From Methanosarcina barkeri MS (GTDB lineage Archaea > Halobacteriota > Methanosarcinia > Methanosarcinales > Methanosarcinaceae): DNA of 64,000 bases. Shown one piece after another: positions 45,609-54,742 of this stretch; the first letter of the stretch is position 1, and every line of letters starts with the position of its first letter. The DNA lies in assembly GCF_000970025.1 (NCBI RefSeq), contig NZ_CP009528.1, positions 682,001 to 746,000 on the forward strand. Reading direction: 5' to 3'. Position numbers and translations under genes: made by a program. The notes under the pieces are model-generated. The model had not been told where the DNA came from, searched no databases, and was given only the letters and a program-made list of their open reading frames with translations.

Positions 45609-47218
45609 ATAGCCTTCCCCTTTTTAGTCTCGGTCGTTAACGCTATCTGGCCACGAATTTGACTCGGTTCAGGGCTTTTATTCATTCCAGTCTCAGGAAG
45701 ATCTCCAACATAACCAGGGCAACCTACCTCAGGCACATCAAGCCCTCCGATTTCTACATCGCTGCTCACACGCATTGGCGTTATCAGATTGATTAACTTA
45801 TAGATGATAAATGCCAGACCGCCAACTACGATAAAGTTGGTAGCCACACCAATGAGTTGTGCCACAAACTGTAGGGGCTGGCCGTAGAATAAACCGGTAA
45901 CTGCAGTAGGCACTCCATTCCATCCGGCGCCATAGCTGCCGTCTGCGAACAGACCTAGAGCTAGACAGCCCCATGCGCCGTTGACCATGTGTACAGAGAC
46001 AGCACCAACCGGATCATCGATTTTTAACTTTCTCTCAATGAAGAAGACTGATTCGACTACAAGAATGCCCGAAACAAGGCCAATGATCGCAGCACTTATC
46101 TGGTTGACAAATGCACAGGGTGCAGTGATAGCGACAAGTCCTGCCAGCATACCGTTACATGCCATACCTGGATCTGGCTTTTTAGTGCGCACGGCCCACA
46201 TCCATGCCGTAGCTGCAATAGCACCGGTAGCTGAGGCCAGCATAGTGTTTGTGGCTACAACAGCTAGTCTCAGGTCTTCACCTGCCATGGTTGAGCCCGC
46301 ATTGAAACCAAACCATCCGAAAGCAAGGATGAAGGTACCGATTATAGCCATAGGGATACTGTGACCGGGTATTGCATTGACGGAACCGTCTTTGTTATAC
46401 TTGCCTATACGAGGTCCGATAATCCATGCGCCTACCAGGCCAATAACTCCTCCGGTCATATGCACTACCGACGAGCCGGCGAAATCCACATGGCCGTTAC
46501 CCAGGCCGAAATTAACTCCAAGCTGGGACAGCCAACCTCCGCCCCACACCCAGTTGCCGAAGAGTGGGTATATAAAGGCACCAATAGCAAATCCCATGAA
46601 ACAGAACGCCAGGAATTTCCATCGTTCTGCCAGTGCTCCGGTAGGAATTGTCGCGGTAGTATCCATGAAGACCATCTGGAATAAGAATAAGGCGAATACA
46701 CCAACATCATAAGTGCCTATCAACGCAAATCCAGTCATTCCAAAAAGCCCGAACGGATGCCCTAAAAGGTTAATAGTAAACTCTTGATTAAGTCCTGTAT
46801 AGCCTCCCAACGTAGCTAGGGGGCCAAAACCTCCGAACATGATGGCAAAACCCGTGAGGAAGAACCCTAACATACCCAGTGGATATACAAAGAAGTTCAT
46901 AGACATCGTATGCGCGACATTCTTCACACGGACGAACCCGGTTTCGACCATCGCAAACCCGGCCTGCATGAACATAACCAGGAAACCCGCGAGCAGTGTC
47001 CACATTATATTTATGGCTACGCTGTTATGTCCTACAGCACTGGTCACATCTGCTAAAGAAGGTGCATCCTCGGTGCTCGCCGCTACATAGCCAGAATAAT
47101 CCGTATCAGCTCCCGTAGGATCTGCCTGCTGGTCCGCCAGCACTATGGCCGGAAAAACAACGACCAAAATAAAGAGTACCAAAAAACTAACAAATAACTC
47201 GTTTATTTTTTTCCGCAT
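45605..47218 (-). CDS. amt: Ammonium transporter Amt
   Basis: The 537-residue channel has an N-terminal signal-like segment (FLVLFILVVVFPAIVLA), then eleven membrane helices typical of AmtB. Family sequence includes FMQAGFAMVETGFVRVKNVA, FAGSSVVHMTGGVIGLVGA and FGWFGFNAGSTMAG. The cytoplasmic tail after the last helix (VGCPGYVGDLPETGMNKSPE) is about 60 residues. It moves ammonium into the cell and is regulated by GlnK, encoded directly after it. An NrpR-like operator lies next to a TATA box about 200 bases upstream. Confidence 0.96.
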   Translation of the reverse strand: MRKKINELFVSFLVLFILVVVFPAIVLADQQADPTGADTDYSGYVAASTEDAPSLADVTSAVGHNSVAINIMWTLLAGFLVMFMQAGFAMVETGFVRVKNVAHTMSMNFFVYPLGMLGFFLTGFAIMFGGFGPLATLGGYTGLNQEFTINLLGHPFGLFGMTGFALIGTYDVGVFALFLFQMVFMDTTATIPTGALAERWKFLAFCFMGFAIGAFIYPLFGNWVWGGGWLSQLGVNFGLGNGHVDFAGSSVVHMTGGVIGLVGAWIIGPRIGKYNKDGSVNAIPGHSIPMAIIGTFILAFGWFGFNAGSTMAGEDLRLAVVATNTMLASATGAIAATAWMWAVRTKKPDPGMACNGMLAGLVAITAPCAFVNQISAAIIGLVSGILVVESVFFIERKLKIDDPVGAVSVHMVNGAWGCLALGLFADGSYGAGWNGVPTAVTGLFYGQPLQFVAQLIGVATNFIVVGGLAFIIYKLINLITPMRVSSDVEIGGLDVPEVGCPGYVGDLPETGMNKSPEPSQIRGQIALTTETKKGKAI

Positions 47219-47268
47219 TCCATTGACTCCTTAATTTTCCATTCGGGCTTTAATAATAGGCGGTCAGC

Positions 47269-47324
47269 GACATGCGAGGTCGTATTATCTTATTATGTGA
47301 CATGCGAGATCGTATTATCTTATT
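47269..47324. repeat. 26-bp direct repeat in the amt leader
   Basis: Two copies of GACATGCGAGGTCGTATTAT (26 bp in all, one mismatch) lie at 47269-47294 and 47299-47324. They fall between the predicted amt promoter and its start codon, so they would be in the 5' untranslated region. Confidence 0.85.
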
Positions 47325-47411
47325 CTCTGTATATCATCCGTCTAATAGCCCTATATCATATCACCAGCAGTTTATTTCCTTATAGTTCTATATTAATATT
47401 TCGGATGAGTG

Positions 47412-47434
47412 GGAATATGACTTCCTATTTTATA
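47412..47434 (-). promoter_or_regulatory. amt-glnK promoter: TATA box with NrpR-like operator
   Basis: GGAATATGACTTCC (47412-47425) is an exact GGAA-N6-TTCC site, the operator recognised by the archaeal nitrogen repressor NrpR. On the minus strand it follows directly after a TATA box (TATAAAAT, 47427-47434). It would block polymerase assembly or start at this promoter. No gene lies between it and DUF2267 to the right (47435-47708). Confidence 0.75.
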
Positions 47435-47708
47435 ATTTATTAATATATCGAAACTCTATAAATAAATATTATATAAATGTGTTAAAAGTAAATGAATACT
47501 CAAGCTGGATGCATGTGAGAATGAGCAGCAATAGTAGTGTATAAAAAGCCGTATACTTTAAATTTTAAGAACGGAACCTTGAGAGAACGTTTATATAGAT
47601 CTGAAGAAAAGTTGTCTTTACATGAAAGATCAGGAAGAAGAAAAATCCTAAATTGATAAAAAGGTTAACGGATTCCAGAGAAAAATTTCAGTTTAAATTC
47701 ATGCGTTT

Positions 47709-48149
47709 TCATCCTTTTGGCGCGATCTCTTCCGGAAACCACTCCTGAATCTCTTTTGGCATATTAAATTTTACATCCCGAAGTTCGCCTTCTCCAATGT
47801 GCATGTACATGACCCACAGGACAGCCCGAATAACTTCAGCCGGGTTTACATTCTTATCGAACTCAAATTGTGCGTGCACTCTTCTGGCAAACTCTTCTTT
47901 TTTGAATTTCTCGGGCTTATCTCTGAGAGTCCAGCCGTCATAATATATTCCTTTAATTATAAGGGGCAACTGTGAAGCAAGATCAACTGCTTCTTCTACC
48001 GGAAGCCTGTCCCGGATAGCGTGCAATGTACCCCTCAATGCCTGATATGCACTATCCTTGCTCTGCCATTTCAACTGGGTCAGAATATCCCTGAGCCATA
48101 TATTGGTTAAATCTATACTGTTTTCAAGATTCTTTACTCCCGTAGTCAT
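47709..48149 (-). CDS. DUF2267 family protein
   Basis: The 146-residue protein contains the DUF2267 pattern: WLRDILTQLKWQSKDSAYQA, LHAIRDRLPVEEAVDLASQLP, IKGIYYDGW and VNPAEVIRAVLWVMYMHIGE. The family is soluble and helical, common in bacteria and some archaea; its function is unknown. I choose the ATG at 48147-48149 because GGGGGAA lies just upstream. The longer frame from 48176 adds nine residues without support. It stands alone. Confidence 0.88.
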   Translation of the reverse strand: MTTGVKNLENSIDLTNIWLRDILTQLKWQSKDSAYQALRGTLHAIRDRLPVEEAVDLASQLPLIIKGIYYDGWTLRDKPEKFKKEEFARRVHAQFEFDKNVNPAEVIRAVLWVMYMHIGEGELRDVKFNMPKEIQEWFPEEIAPKG

Positions 48150-48577
48150 TTCAATTCCCCCAAAGATTGAAAACAAATGTCGTTAGGCAAATAATATCAT
48201 TAGGTAATTAGATATCATTTGACAAAATAAATTATGAGTTGTATTTATATAATAATATCTAAGGACAAAACTAGAAGAGGAAGTCCGGGTCATGGCCAGA
48301 TTTAGGGATCTGGAAACCGAAAAAAACTCTATTTTTACAGACCACCAGGACAAGTTCCCAAAAATGACTAAGTGCAGGAAAGTTCAAATTTAAACAGTTT
48401 CAGATAGTAACTAAAAGGTTCCCTGAACTGAACTTGCAAAAAAGTAAACTTCATGCATTTTTCCTATAATTATATTAGGTACTTTTATGAGTATATTTAT
48501 TGAATCTGCATTTTTACTGCATTTTTACTGCATTTGTTTGATATTTCTACTCTCAGTTCTAATCTCTTTTGCGCGGT
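48150..48577. other. Intergenic region with a short ACTGCATTTTT repeat
   Basis: Three consecutive CTGCATTTTT-type units lie at about 48506-48535. No coding frame, tRNA or strong hairpin was seen otherwise. Confidence 0.45.
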
Positions 48578-49015
48578 TTAATTGCTCTCCTGAGGTGCAA
48601 TCGTATCAAAATCTCCGCGCAAAGTCTTAAGTGCATATTTTTCCAGATCTATTTCCTGTCTCGTACGGAATCCAAGTCCTCTTAGTATAGATACAGGAGG
48701 GCACCAGCCCTGCACAGCGTACTGGAGCAGGAAAGCTGAAGCTATTGTGGGTAAGATAAGCCATATTTTGCTTCTTTTTAAGCCAAGTATTATTCCAATT
48801 AAAGAAACTGTAGATACGCGAATTTCCATAATGCGTCCTATATCCCACTCCTTATCAAGCTCTTCAATCCTTTTGCCTATTTCATAGTCGGTCTTGCTCG
48901 CATAAAACCTGACCATTGCAGCTATTTCTGTATCTATTGCCTGATTAATCTCAGGAGGCGTATTTGCCCGTACCCTATCCCCTCTTATGAGTTCACTGTA
49001 ATTGCTCACTTCCAT
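48578..49015 (-). CDS. YgaP-like (DUF2892) small membrane protein
   Basis: The 145-residue protein has a soluble N-terminal half (EINQAIDTEIAAMVRFYASK) and two adjacent hydrophobic segments in RVSTVSLIGIILGLKRS and IWLILPTIASAFLLQYAVQ. The sequence then reads GWCPPVSILRGLGFRTRQEI. The pair of helices followed by G-W-C-P-P-V is the DUF2892 (YgaP inner-membrane) pattern. Its role is unknown. A likely ribosome site (GAGGGG) lies upstream of the ATG. Confidence 0.85.
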   Translation of the reverse strand: MEVSNYSELIRGDRVRANTPPEINQAIDTEIAAMVRFYASKTDYEIGKRIEELDKEWDIGRIMEIRVSTVSLIGIILGLKRSKIWLILPTIASAFLLQYAVQGWCPPVSILRGLGFRTRQEIDLEKYALKTLRGDFDTIAPQESN

Positions 49016-49287
49016 AAAATTCCCCTCTTAATAATCTTTTTTCAATGTATAATCAGGCCTGAATTGCCTTTTTATGAAAGAGGGTAGGGGTTTGCGAATA
49101 TAAAGTTAATCAGAAAAACTTAGTTTCAGAACTTGGTTTTGTAAGCGAAAAAGAAGTGAATACACTTTTCCCCATTTTTTTGTTTTCTGAGATATTACGG
49201 GAAAAAGTAGATTTTTATGTATTAAAAAAGGATTACCAGGAGAAATACTTGTTTATTTCCTGTTTCATAACTCGATTATCTCCTGTT

Positions 49288-50157
49288 TCATAACTCGATT
49301 AGTCCATTAGGGTAATAGATTATCTCTGCTCCTTTAAAATATATGCCTCCAGGATGTCTATAACCATTTGACCCGCTCCAGTCAAAATTCAGCCAGTACT
49401 GAATCTTCCCATCTTTAAGCTCTCTGCCTGAGTACCAGATATTTTCAGCATAGTAATATCTACTCTGTAGATACCTGAGAATTTCAGATGTATTTTCGTT
49501 ATTATCTCCTATGTAAAGTTCAGGATAGGCATGTCCGTAGCTCTCGTTTGTTGCAGTAACGACTCTTGTATTGAATCCCATATTCTTTAAAAGGGCAGAC
49601 ATGACTATGGAATAGTCGTCACAGTCTCCTTTATAACCTTCATTTATAGTCTGTGAGGCATCGAAGAAAAACTCACCGTTTTTTTCATAACGATACTCCC
49701 AATGCTGGTTCACGTAATCAAAAACATCACAGGCGTCTTTAATATTGTATCCTGAAGTTTTTCCGGTTATATTGAAAACTTCGGATTCAATTTTCTCATT
49801 TCCTGATCCAATACCTCTCTGGAAATTTATGGACAGTAACCTGTATTCCCTGGGATAGACGACGTTTGTTTTTTCTTCATGATATGTCGGAACCTCTGGT
49901 ATTTTTGGAGATCTAGAATCGGTCAGGTATGCAGTGCTCTTATTCTCTTCTGTCTTATTTTGTTCTCCTAATCCTGTCTCATCAGGCAAAGGGTTATCCG
50001 TTCTATTGGGTGTTGAATTCTGTAAATCCTTTATCAAGTCTTCGGAGTTCAGACCAGCTACAGGAATTTTATCGGTAGCATCAGGATATATACATCCGGA
50101 AGCAAGTGCAAAAAGAATAATAAAACTCAATAATTTTAAAAAGTTTGTCCTGATCAC
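49288..50157 (-). CDS. Lipoprotein with transglutaminase-like protease domain
   Basis: The 289-residue protein has a lipobox-like signal (FIILFALASGCIYPDATD), so it should be anchored by Cys on the outer face. After a Thr/Asn/Glu-rich linker comes a transglutaminase-like domain: Cys in YKGDCDDYSIVMSALLKNMG, His in NESYGHAYPELYIG, and an Asp in WLNFDWSG, the Cys-His-Asp triad. Such proteins cleave or cross-link surface polymers; the substrate is unknown. Alone on its strand. Confidence 0.88.
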   Translation of the reverse strand: MIRTNFLKLLSFIILFALASGCIYPDATDKIPVAGLNSEDLIKDLQNSTPNRTDNPLPDETGLGEQNKTEENKSTAYLTDSRSPKIPEVPTYHEEKTNVVYPREYRLLSINFQRGIGSGNEKIESEVFNITGKTSGYNIKDACDVFDYVNQHWEYRYEKNGEFFFDASQTINEGYKGDCDDYSIVMSALLKNMGFNTRVVTATNESYGHAYPELYIGDNNENTSEILRYLQSRYYYAENIWYSGRELKDGKIQYWLNFDWSGSNGYRHPGGIYFKGAEIIYYPNGLIEL

Positions 50158-50690
50158 TTTGTCGACTTCCCGGATTAATATAAGTGAAATTAAATGCAGT
50201 GCAAAGAATGTATTAATTTATATACGCAGATTCGTAGCTATAAACCTGCAAAGTATAAATTTGTAAGCTATTTTATTTTGAGCTTATCCCGAAACCAGCT
50301 TTATAATCAAAACCATCAAGATCCTTGCTATATCCAGCAGAAAGTCATGCTTTTTCCATTTAATTTAAGTTATACTATTAAGGTCTACAAAAGATTCAAA
50401 AGCACTATTGAAAAAAAGGTAAAAACTTATTAAATGAAAAGAAAATAAAATTTTATAAGTATTAAACGTTATAAATATATAAAATTTAAAATGTTATTAA
50501 GTTAAAAAAATAAAGAAGATTACAATTATAAGATATTCAAATTTTAAAAAGAGCAGATTTCAAAGAAATAATGGGTTTATAAAAAGAATATGAATTGTAA
50601 ACTAATAATAAATAAAATATAAAAAAGAACGAAAATAATATATAAAAAAGAAAGAAAAATGAAGAGAAGTTAAACTACTACTTCAGCTTT
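50158..50690. other. Very AT-rich intergenic region
   Basis: No gene was supported. Short open frames on the plus strand (50194-50433) have no ribosome site or family resemblance. From about 50440 to 50660 the sequence is almost only A and T with scattered GAAAG, probably the region downstream of the DUF1699 gene. Confidence 0.5.
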
Positions 50691-51098
50691 TCAGGCTGCT
50701 ACATCCTTTCTAAGGATGTAAGCAACCATTTCAGGATTAAGTTTGCTTTCTCTTGAAACCTTTTCCTCAATGGCTTCAGTAGATTTACCTTCAGTCTTCA
50801 GCTCTCTTATTTCTTCGATTATTGATGAAGGAATACGATAATACTCATTTATGTCTTTCCTGTGGCCCCAGACATCGCCTTCGATAAGCTGGATACGCTG
50901 CATTTCAAGGAACATCTCTATGGATTTTGAGACTGTACGCCTGTAAGATTTAGGAAGCTGTATAACTTCAATCTTTGGACAGTTCTCAACAAGTGAAAAA
51001 ATATCCTTGTTTGAAGGCCTAAAAGCCAGATGCACTATTCTCTCATTTGGATTCAGTGTAAAGATTTCTTCTCTTGAACTCACAACTCTTATTTTCAA
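50691..51098 (-). CDS. DUF1699 family protein (paralogue 1)
   Basis: The 135-residue protein begins MKIRVVSSREEIFTLNPNER. It continues with VHLAFRPSNKDIFSLVENCP, EVIQLPKSYRRTVSKSIEMF and EGDVWGHRKDINEYYRIP. It is clearly similar along its length to the protein at 54743-55198. I recognise this as DUF1699, a family largely confined to Methanosarcina and relatives, of unknown function. The C-terminal helix pair (STEAIEEKVSRESKLNPEMV) looks like a small winged-helix or HTH element. Confidence 0.85.
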   Translation of the reverse strand: MKIRVVSSREEIFTLNPNERIVHLAFRPSNKDIFSLVENCPKIEVIQLPKSYRRTVSKSIEMFLEMQRIQLIEGDVWGHRKDINEYYRIPSSIIEEIRELKTEGKSTEAIEEKVSRESKLNPEMVAYILRKDVAA

Positions 51099-51798
51099 AG
51101 TTTAACCTCCAGATCTATCTATTTTTTTCGCTTGATAGTAAAAAACTCTTCATTAAATATTTTTCTATAATTACCTGTATCATTTAAAAAGAATTTTTAT
51201 TTACGTTTTTTCAAGTGTTTTTTTAAGATCCCTCTCTAATTAATAAAAATCAGTATGTATAACAGTGTTTTTAAAAAAACTTAAAAAAATATTTGAGAGA
51301 TTTTGAGGTTGTGTTATGAGCAAAATTCATAAAAAATCCAGAATTTTGTTTGAAATAATTCTGTTTTCATCAAGTCAGGGCAATTTTAGGAGTGAAGATA
51401 TTTAAAAACAAGAAGATAAATTTTCAAATATTATAAAAAATTAACTTGATTTTGTATGTTTTGATATGTGTTTTTTCGTGTCTTCCGTGCTTCCTTGATT
51501 GTAATATCCAGATCGAATCGCTCCGCGACCGGCTGCGTTTTCCATGTTACAGGATTCCATCGGACTTTAAAATAATACTTGAGTCATAAATTATAATTAT
51601 TTTCTTATTATATATATATTTGAGATCAATGTACTAGATACAAAAAGAAGCAGTAATTTAGCAATTGTAGAATAACAAAAGAAACATTCTCAATGTAGTA
51701 AAAAGGAAGAACACATCTAAAATATGGAAGTATTCGGTAGAAGAAAAAGCACTCCACCGAAGAGAAATTTAATTTTCTTCAAAGTTGGAATAAGGTAT
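51099..51798. other. Intergenic region, no recognised gene
   Basis: This 700-base gap is AT-rich except for a short GC-rich patch near 51510-51560 (CGAATCGCTCCGCGACCGGC). That patch may be a remnant of foreign or decayed sequence. No frame, tRNA or repeat array was supported. Confidence 0.45.
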
Positions 51799-52038
51799 TC
51801 AGACCAGTGTATGAACCACCACTACAGAGACCCCATATAGCAACAGCAGAAGTATAATCTGAACGAAAATAACATCCAGATAATAGGCCCTGGACCTGAT
51901 TCCTCTCCTTTGAGAATTGTCTGCAGAACTGTCAAATTCCCTGTTTTTACGAGTGGGTTCGATCTGCGACTTTATTCCTTCACTTATCTTTTTATTCTGT
52001 TCCATATGAGCGTTTATCACTTCTTCCAAGTCAGTCAC
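51799..52038 (-). CDS. Small tail-anchored membrane protein
   Basis: The 79-residue protein has a charged N-terminal half (MEQNKKISEGIKSQIEPTRK) and one C-terminal membrane helix (VIFVQIILLLLLYGVSVVVV). The segment before and into the helix (IRSRAYYLDVIFVQII) resembles that of the short protein at 52259-52405 (FRVKSWYVDMVFMHIM). Probably a membrane-anchored small protein with its head in the cytoplasm. A GAGGTGA ribosome site precedes the ATG. Function unknown. Confidence 0.6.
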   Translation of the reverse strand: MTDLEEVINAHMEQNKKISEGIKSQIEPTRKNREFDSSADNSQRRGIRSRAYYLDVIFVQIILLLLLYGVSVVVVHTLV

Positions 52039-52258
52039 CTCCTCAAACCTGTGTTTTTGAACAAGGGCTTTAAGGCGTTTCCTTACTTTTTAAAGCAGAA
52101 TGCTTTTTAATTTCCCAGAATGATAGAATTTTTTAGGAGATTTATAGAATTTTGTTCCAATCAAGAACTCTGGTTTTCCTATTTCATCTACAATTTCATA
52201 CCTTGCTCCTAAAATTCTTTTACTTTCCGACATACTATAAACTGGGATGTTTCACCAA

Positions 52259-52405
52259 TTAAACGGGGACTATGGTCGGCACTATGTATATGTAAATGAC
52301 ATAAAAAATCACTACAAACATGATGTGCATAAAGACCATGTCCACATACCAAGACTTTACTCTGAATTTCGCTAGATCCGCCTCCTGAAGAGTATTTACA
52401 ATCAT
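52259..52405 (-). CDS. 48-residue single-span membrane protein, related to the neighbour at 51799
   Basis: From the ATG at 52403-52405, preceded by GGAAG, the frame reads MIVNTLQEADLAKFRVKSWY then a helix VDMVFMHIMFVVIFYVIYIY. The helix entry pattern (aromatic, Y, hydrophobic, D) matches the 79-residue protein downstream. The frame is open upstream to 52477, but that extension is Cys-rich and unlikely. It lies between the orphan atpK-like gene and the 79-residue protein, all on one strand. Confidence 0.5.
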   Translation of the reverse strand: MIVNTLQEADLAKFRVKSWYVDMVFMHIMFVVIFYVIYIYIVPTIVPV

Positions 52406-52503
52406 TGAATTCTTCCAAATGCAGGGCCAGTATACTCTAGAAAATGTCTCACAGTTGCAGGCACGATAAACACACAAAGAGTATCATCTGGTCCTTATCA
52501 AAC

Positions 52504-52749
52504 TTAAGCAGAATTGATAAGCAGTGCGACGACGAGACCGAATATAACAATGGTTTCTGGAATAACAGTAAGGATCAGACCCTTACCGAATAATCCTTCG
52601 TTTTCTGCCATTGCGCCGATTGCTGCTGTACCAATATCTTTTTCAGCTATTGCGGACGCAATCCCGGTTAATGCGATTGCAATTGATGCACCGACTGCTT
52701 TTGCTCCTGCTGCGTCCAGGAATAGATTTGCTGTTGCACCATCTACCAA
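52504..52749 (-). CDS. Orphan A-type ATP synthase c subunit (AtpK-like proteolipid)
   Basis: The 81-residue protein is a two-helix proteolipid: AVGASIAIALTGIASAIAEK then GTAAIGAMAENEGLFGKGLI then LTVIPETIVIFGLVVALLI. The ion-binding glutamate E65 is present in the second helix. This is the rotor-ring subunit of archaeal A1Ao ATP synthase. It is intact but lies 5.3 kb beyond the 3' end of, and outside, the main atp operon (58019 to beyond the window end). Directly upstream on the same strand lies a remnant of an atpI-like gene, as in the normal order I-K. It may be a partial duplicate or a relocated copy. Confidence 0.88.
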   Translation of the reverse strand: MVDGATANLFLDAAGAKAVGASIAIALTGIASAIAEKDIGTAAIGAMAENEGLFGKGLILTVIPETIVIFGLVVALLINSA

Positions 52750-52773
52750 GTTTTTATTCCTCCGTTTATTTTC

Positions 52774-52956
52774 TTATATATCCAAATGGGTTGAATTTTC
52801 TGCACTCTCTTCCATAGAATTTTCCAATTCTACATCTTGAAACCTGAGTGCATGCAGTCCGGGAGCCATAATACCCAGAACGGTGTCAGGATCGTGTCCG
52901 AGTATAAATACGAGAATTGCAGCTATTGCTGCGAAGCCAATCTGAGGATGATCAGA
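52774..52956 (-). pseudogene. Remnant of an A-type ATP synthase a/I subunit gene (3' end)
   Basis: Reading the minus strand from 52944 down to a TAA at 52774-52776 gives [20 protein letters not shown] then [20 protein letters not shown] and a short polar end. The pattern L-G-H-x5[13 protein letters not shown]3-V-E matches the C-terminus of the atpI/NtpI stator subunit. An in-frame TGA lies at 52957-52959 and no longer atpI frame exists upstream, so the gene is truncated. It ends 25 bases before the orphan c-subunit gene. Confidence 0.7.
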
Positions 52957-53456
52957 TCATTCCAAAGGCGATGTCATTGACTGTAAAGTGGGGGTAATAG
53001 TCTCAGATGTTCTTGCTGTTTGAAAGGCTGTTAATCCGTTTTTGCACTATTACTAGCCGACCAGCCAAGAACATAGACATGCACCTGTTATCGAAAGGCG
53101 TAAATTTGTCGTAAACGTAATTTCTCCCCGACAGCAAGTGTTTGATTGTAATGCAAGGCATATATCTTTGCATATTATCTTAATAAGATAATAGATATAG
53201 ATTGTATTCTAACTGATATAAATCTTTCTAACAGTTTAAAAAAGGTTTAAAAGCTCGATATCGTGACTCCATAAATTATATACTTTTCATATTCTTGCCA
53301 GGAATATCTCTGACTAAACGGAATTTTGTTCTGAAGAAAACCATGCCTGTTCTTTTCAAAAGGCAGTGTTAGCTTTAAGAGATATCAAAAATCACATAAC
53401 TTTTATAAAATGTCATGCTCAATATACCTTCAATATTACCTTGAAGAGGCTCATGC
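52957..53456. other. Intergenic region upstream of the coiled-coil gene
   Basis: Beyond the atpI-like remnant no further atp sequence can be read. The region is AT-rich from about 53150 on and must contain the promoter of the plus-strand coiled-coil gene. No repeat or RNA gene was seen. Confidence 0.45.
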
Positions 53457-54710
53457 ATGGAAGATCCTGTTATCTCAAAAATAAAGAGTCAATTCGATAA
53501 GAAAGGAAATCCGGCAAAGATTCCGCTGATGAGCGGGAAAAAATTTTTTGAAGCCCGATCCGAAACGGATGGAGTCTATGTTGACAACCTGAAAAAAGAA
53601 CCATTTCTCCCCTGGAAACTCTTTACCGAAGCTGTCAATTGTATAAAGGAACATGGCGGGAAGGTAAAGAAAGGAAATGCGACAAACTCGAAATTGGGAG
53701 ATCCAAATCTTGGCCTTGATACCCTGGAAGGTTATATTGCCAGTAAAGTTTACGGCTGCAAGATAGGCGATCCCGTACTTAAGAGAGTTACTCCTGTAGC
53801 TTCCATCCTTGACTGGGCTGAAATTTGTGAAAACACACGGGGACAGATCGGTCTCCTTTCCGAGGAAAAAGAACTGCATACTTCTGAAAGTAAAAAAGAA
53901 ACTTCTCTGGCTTTTACCGTTGAAGAGAATAAAGAAAGCTTACCAATGAACTCTGTTTATAACCAGCCTGACAATAAGCTGAAAGAAATGAGCAAACTGG
54001 AAGCTGAGCTTGAGGACAAAATCCAGAAAATAAAAGAACTTGATCGACAGGCTGCAGGTAGGGAAAATGAAATTGTAAGGCTGAATACAGAATTTGGAGC
54101 ACGTGAAAAACTTCTTCTTAAGAACGAGTCGGAACTGCGAGCCCTTCAGGAAAAGTTTGCGGAAAAAAGTGAAGAAGTCCTACACCTTGAGTCCAGAATC
54201 ATAGAAAAAGAAGACAGAATTAAGGATCTTACCGAAGAACTTGGGGAGAAGGTAGAAAACATAAAGATCCTTACCGAGAACCTTTCAGCAAAAGAAAGAG
54301 AGGTAGAAGAGCTTGATGAAAATATTTCTATAAAAGATAAAGATCTTAAGACCCTGGCTGAAGAGGTTATTACAAGGGCTGGAGATATGAAAAAAATTGA
54401 AGAGAAGCTTACCTTGAAAGAAAGGAAAATAAATACTCTTGAAACTATGCTTACCACAGCCGAAGAAAAAGTAAAAACACTTGAGAAGCAGCTCTCCGCT
54501 TTTGAAGGAGAAGAAAAACTGGCAGTTCAGCTTCGAGAAAAAGAAGAATTTATAAAACAGTTAAAAGGAACCCTCGTAAGTAAAGAGGAAGCTTTTTCGA
54601 GGGTTAGTGAGGAAAATCGGAAATATAAAATGCAGCAAAAACTGGCATCTGAGGGGTTAAGGCAGATAGAAGAACAGAAAGCCTCAAAAAAATGGTGGAA
54701 GCGTCTATAA
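53457..54710 (+). CDS. Coiled-coil protein with an N-terminal globular domain, unknown function
   Basis: Of 417 residues, about 1-135 form a globular domain with KKFFEARSETDGVYVDNLKK, LPWKLFTEAVNCIKEHGGKV, KGNATNSKLGDPNLGLDTLE and ASILDWAEICENTRGQIGLL. Residues about 180-400 are a long coiled coil with repeated units like LKTLAEEVITRAGDMKKIEE. The protein ends SKKWWKRL. The N-terminal pattern suggests a small nucleic-acid or protein-binding domain, but I do not recognise the family with confidence. It converges with a DUF1699 gene. AAGAGG lies upstream of the start. Confidence 0.8.
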   Translation: MEDPVISKIKSQFDKKGNPAKIPLMSGKKFFEARSETDGVYVDNLKKEPFLPWKLFTEAVNCIKEHGGKVKKGNATNSKLGDPNLGLDTLEGYIASKVYGCKIGDPVLKRVTPVASILDWAEICENTRGQIGLLSEEKELHTSESKKETSLAFTVEENKESLPMNSVYNQPDNKLKEMSKLEAELEDKIQKIKELDRQAAGRENEIVRLNTEFGAREKLLLKNESELRALQEKFAEKSEEVLHLESRIIEKEDRIKDLTEELGEKVENIKILTENLSAKEREVEELDENISIKDKDLKTLAEEVITRAGDMKKIEEKLTLKERKINTLETMLTTAEEKVKTLEKQLSAFEGEEKLAVQLREKEEFIKQLKGTLVSKEEAFSRVSEENRKYKMQQKLASEGLRQIEEQKASKKWWKRL

Positions 54711-54742
54711 ACCCAACTGAAAAAAAGCCAGAATTCTTCTAT

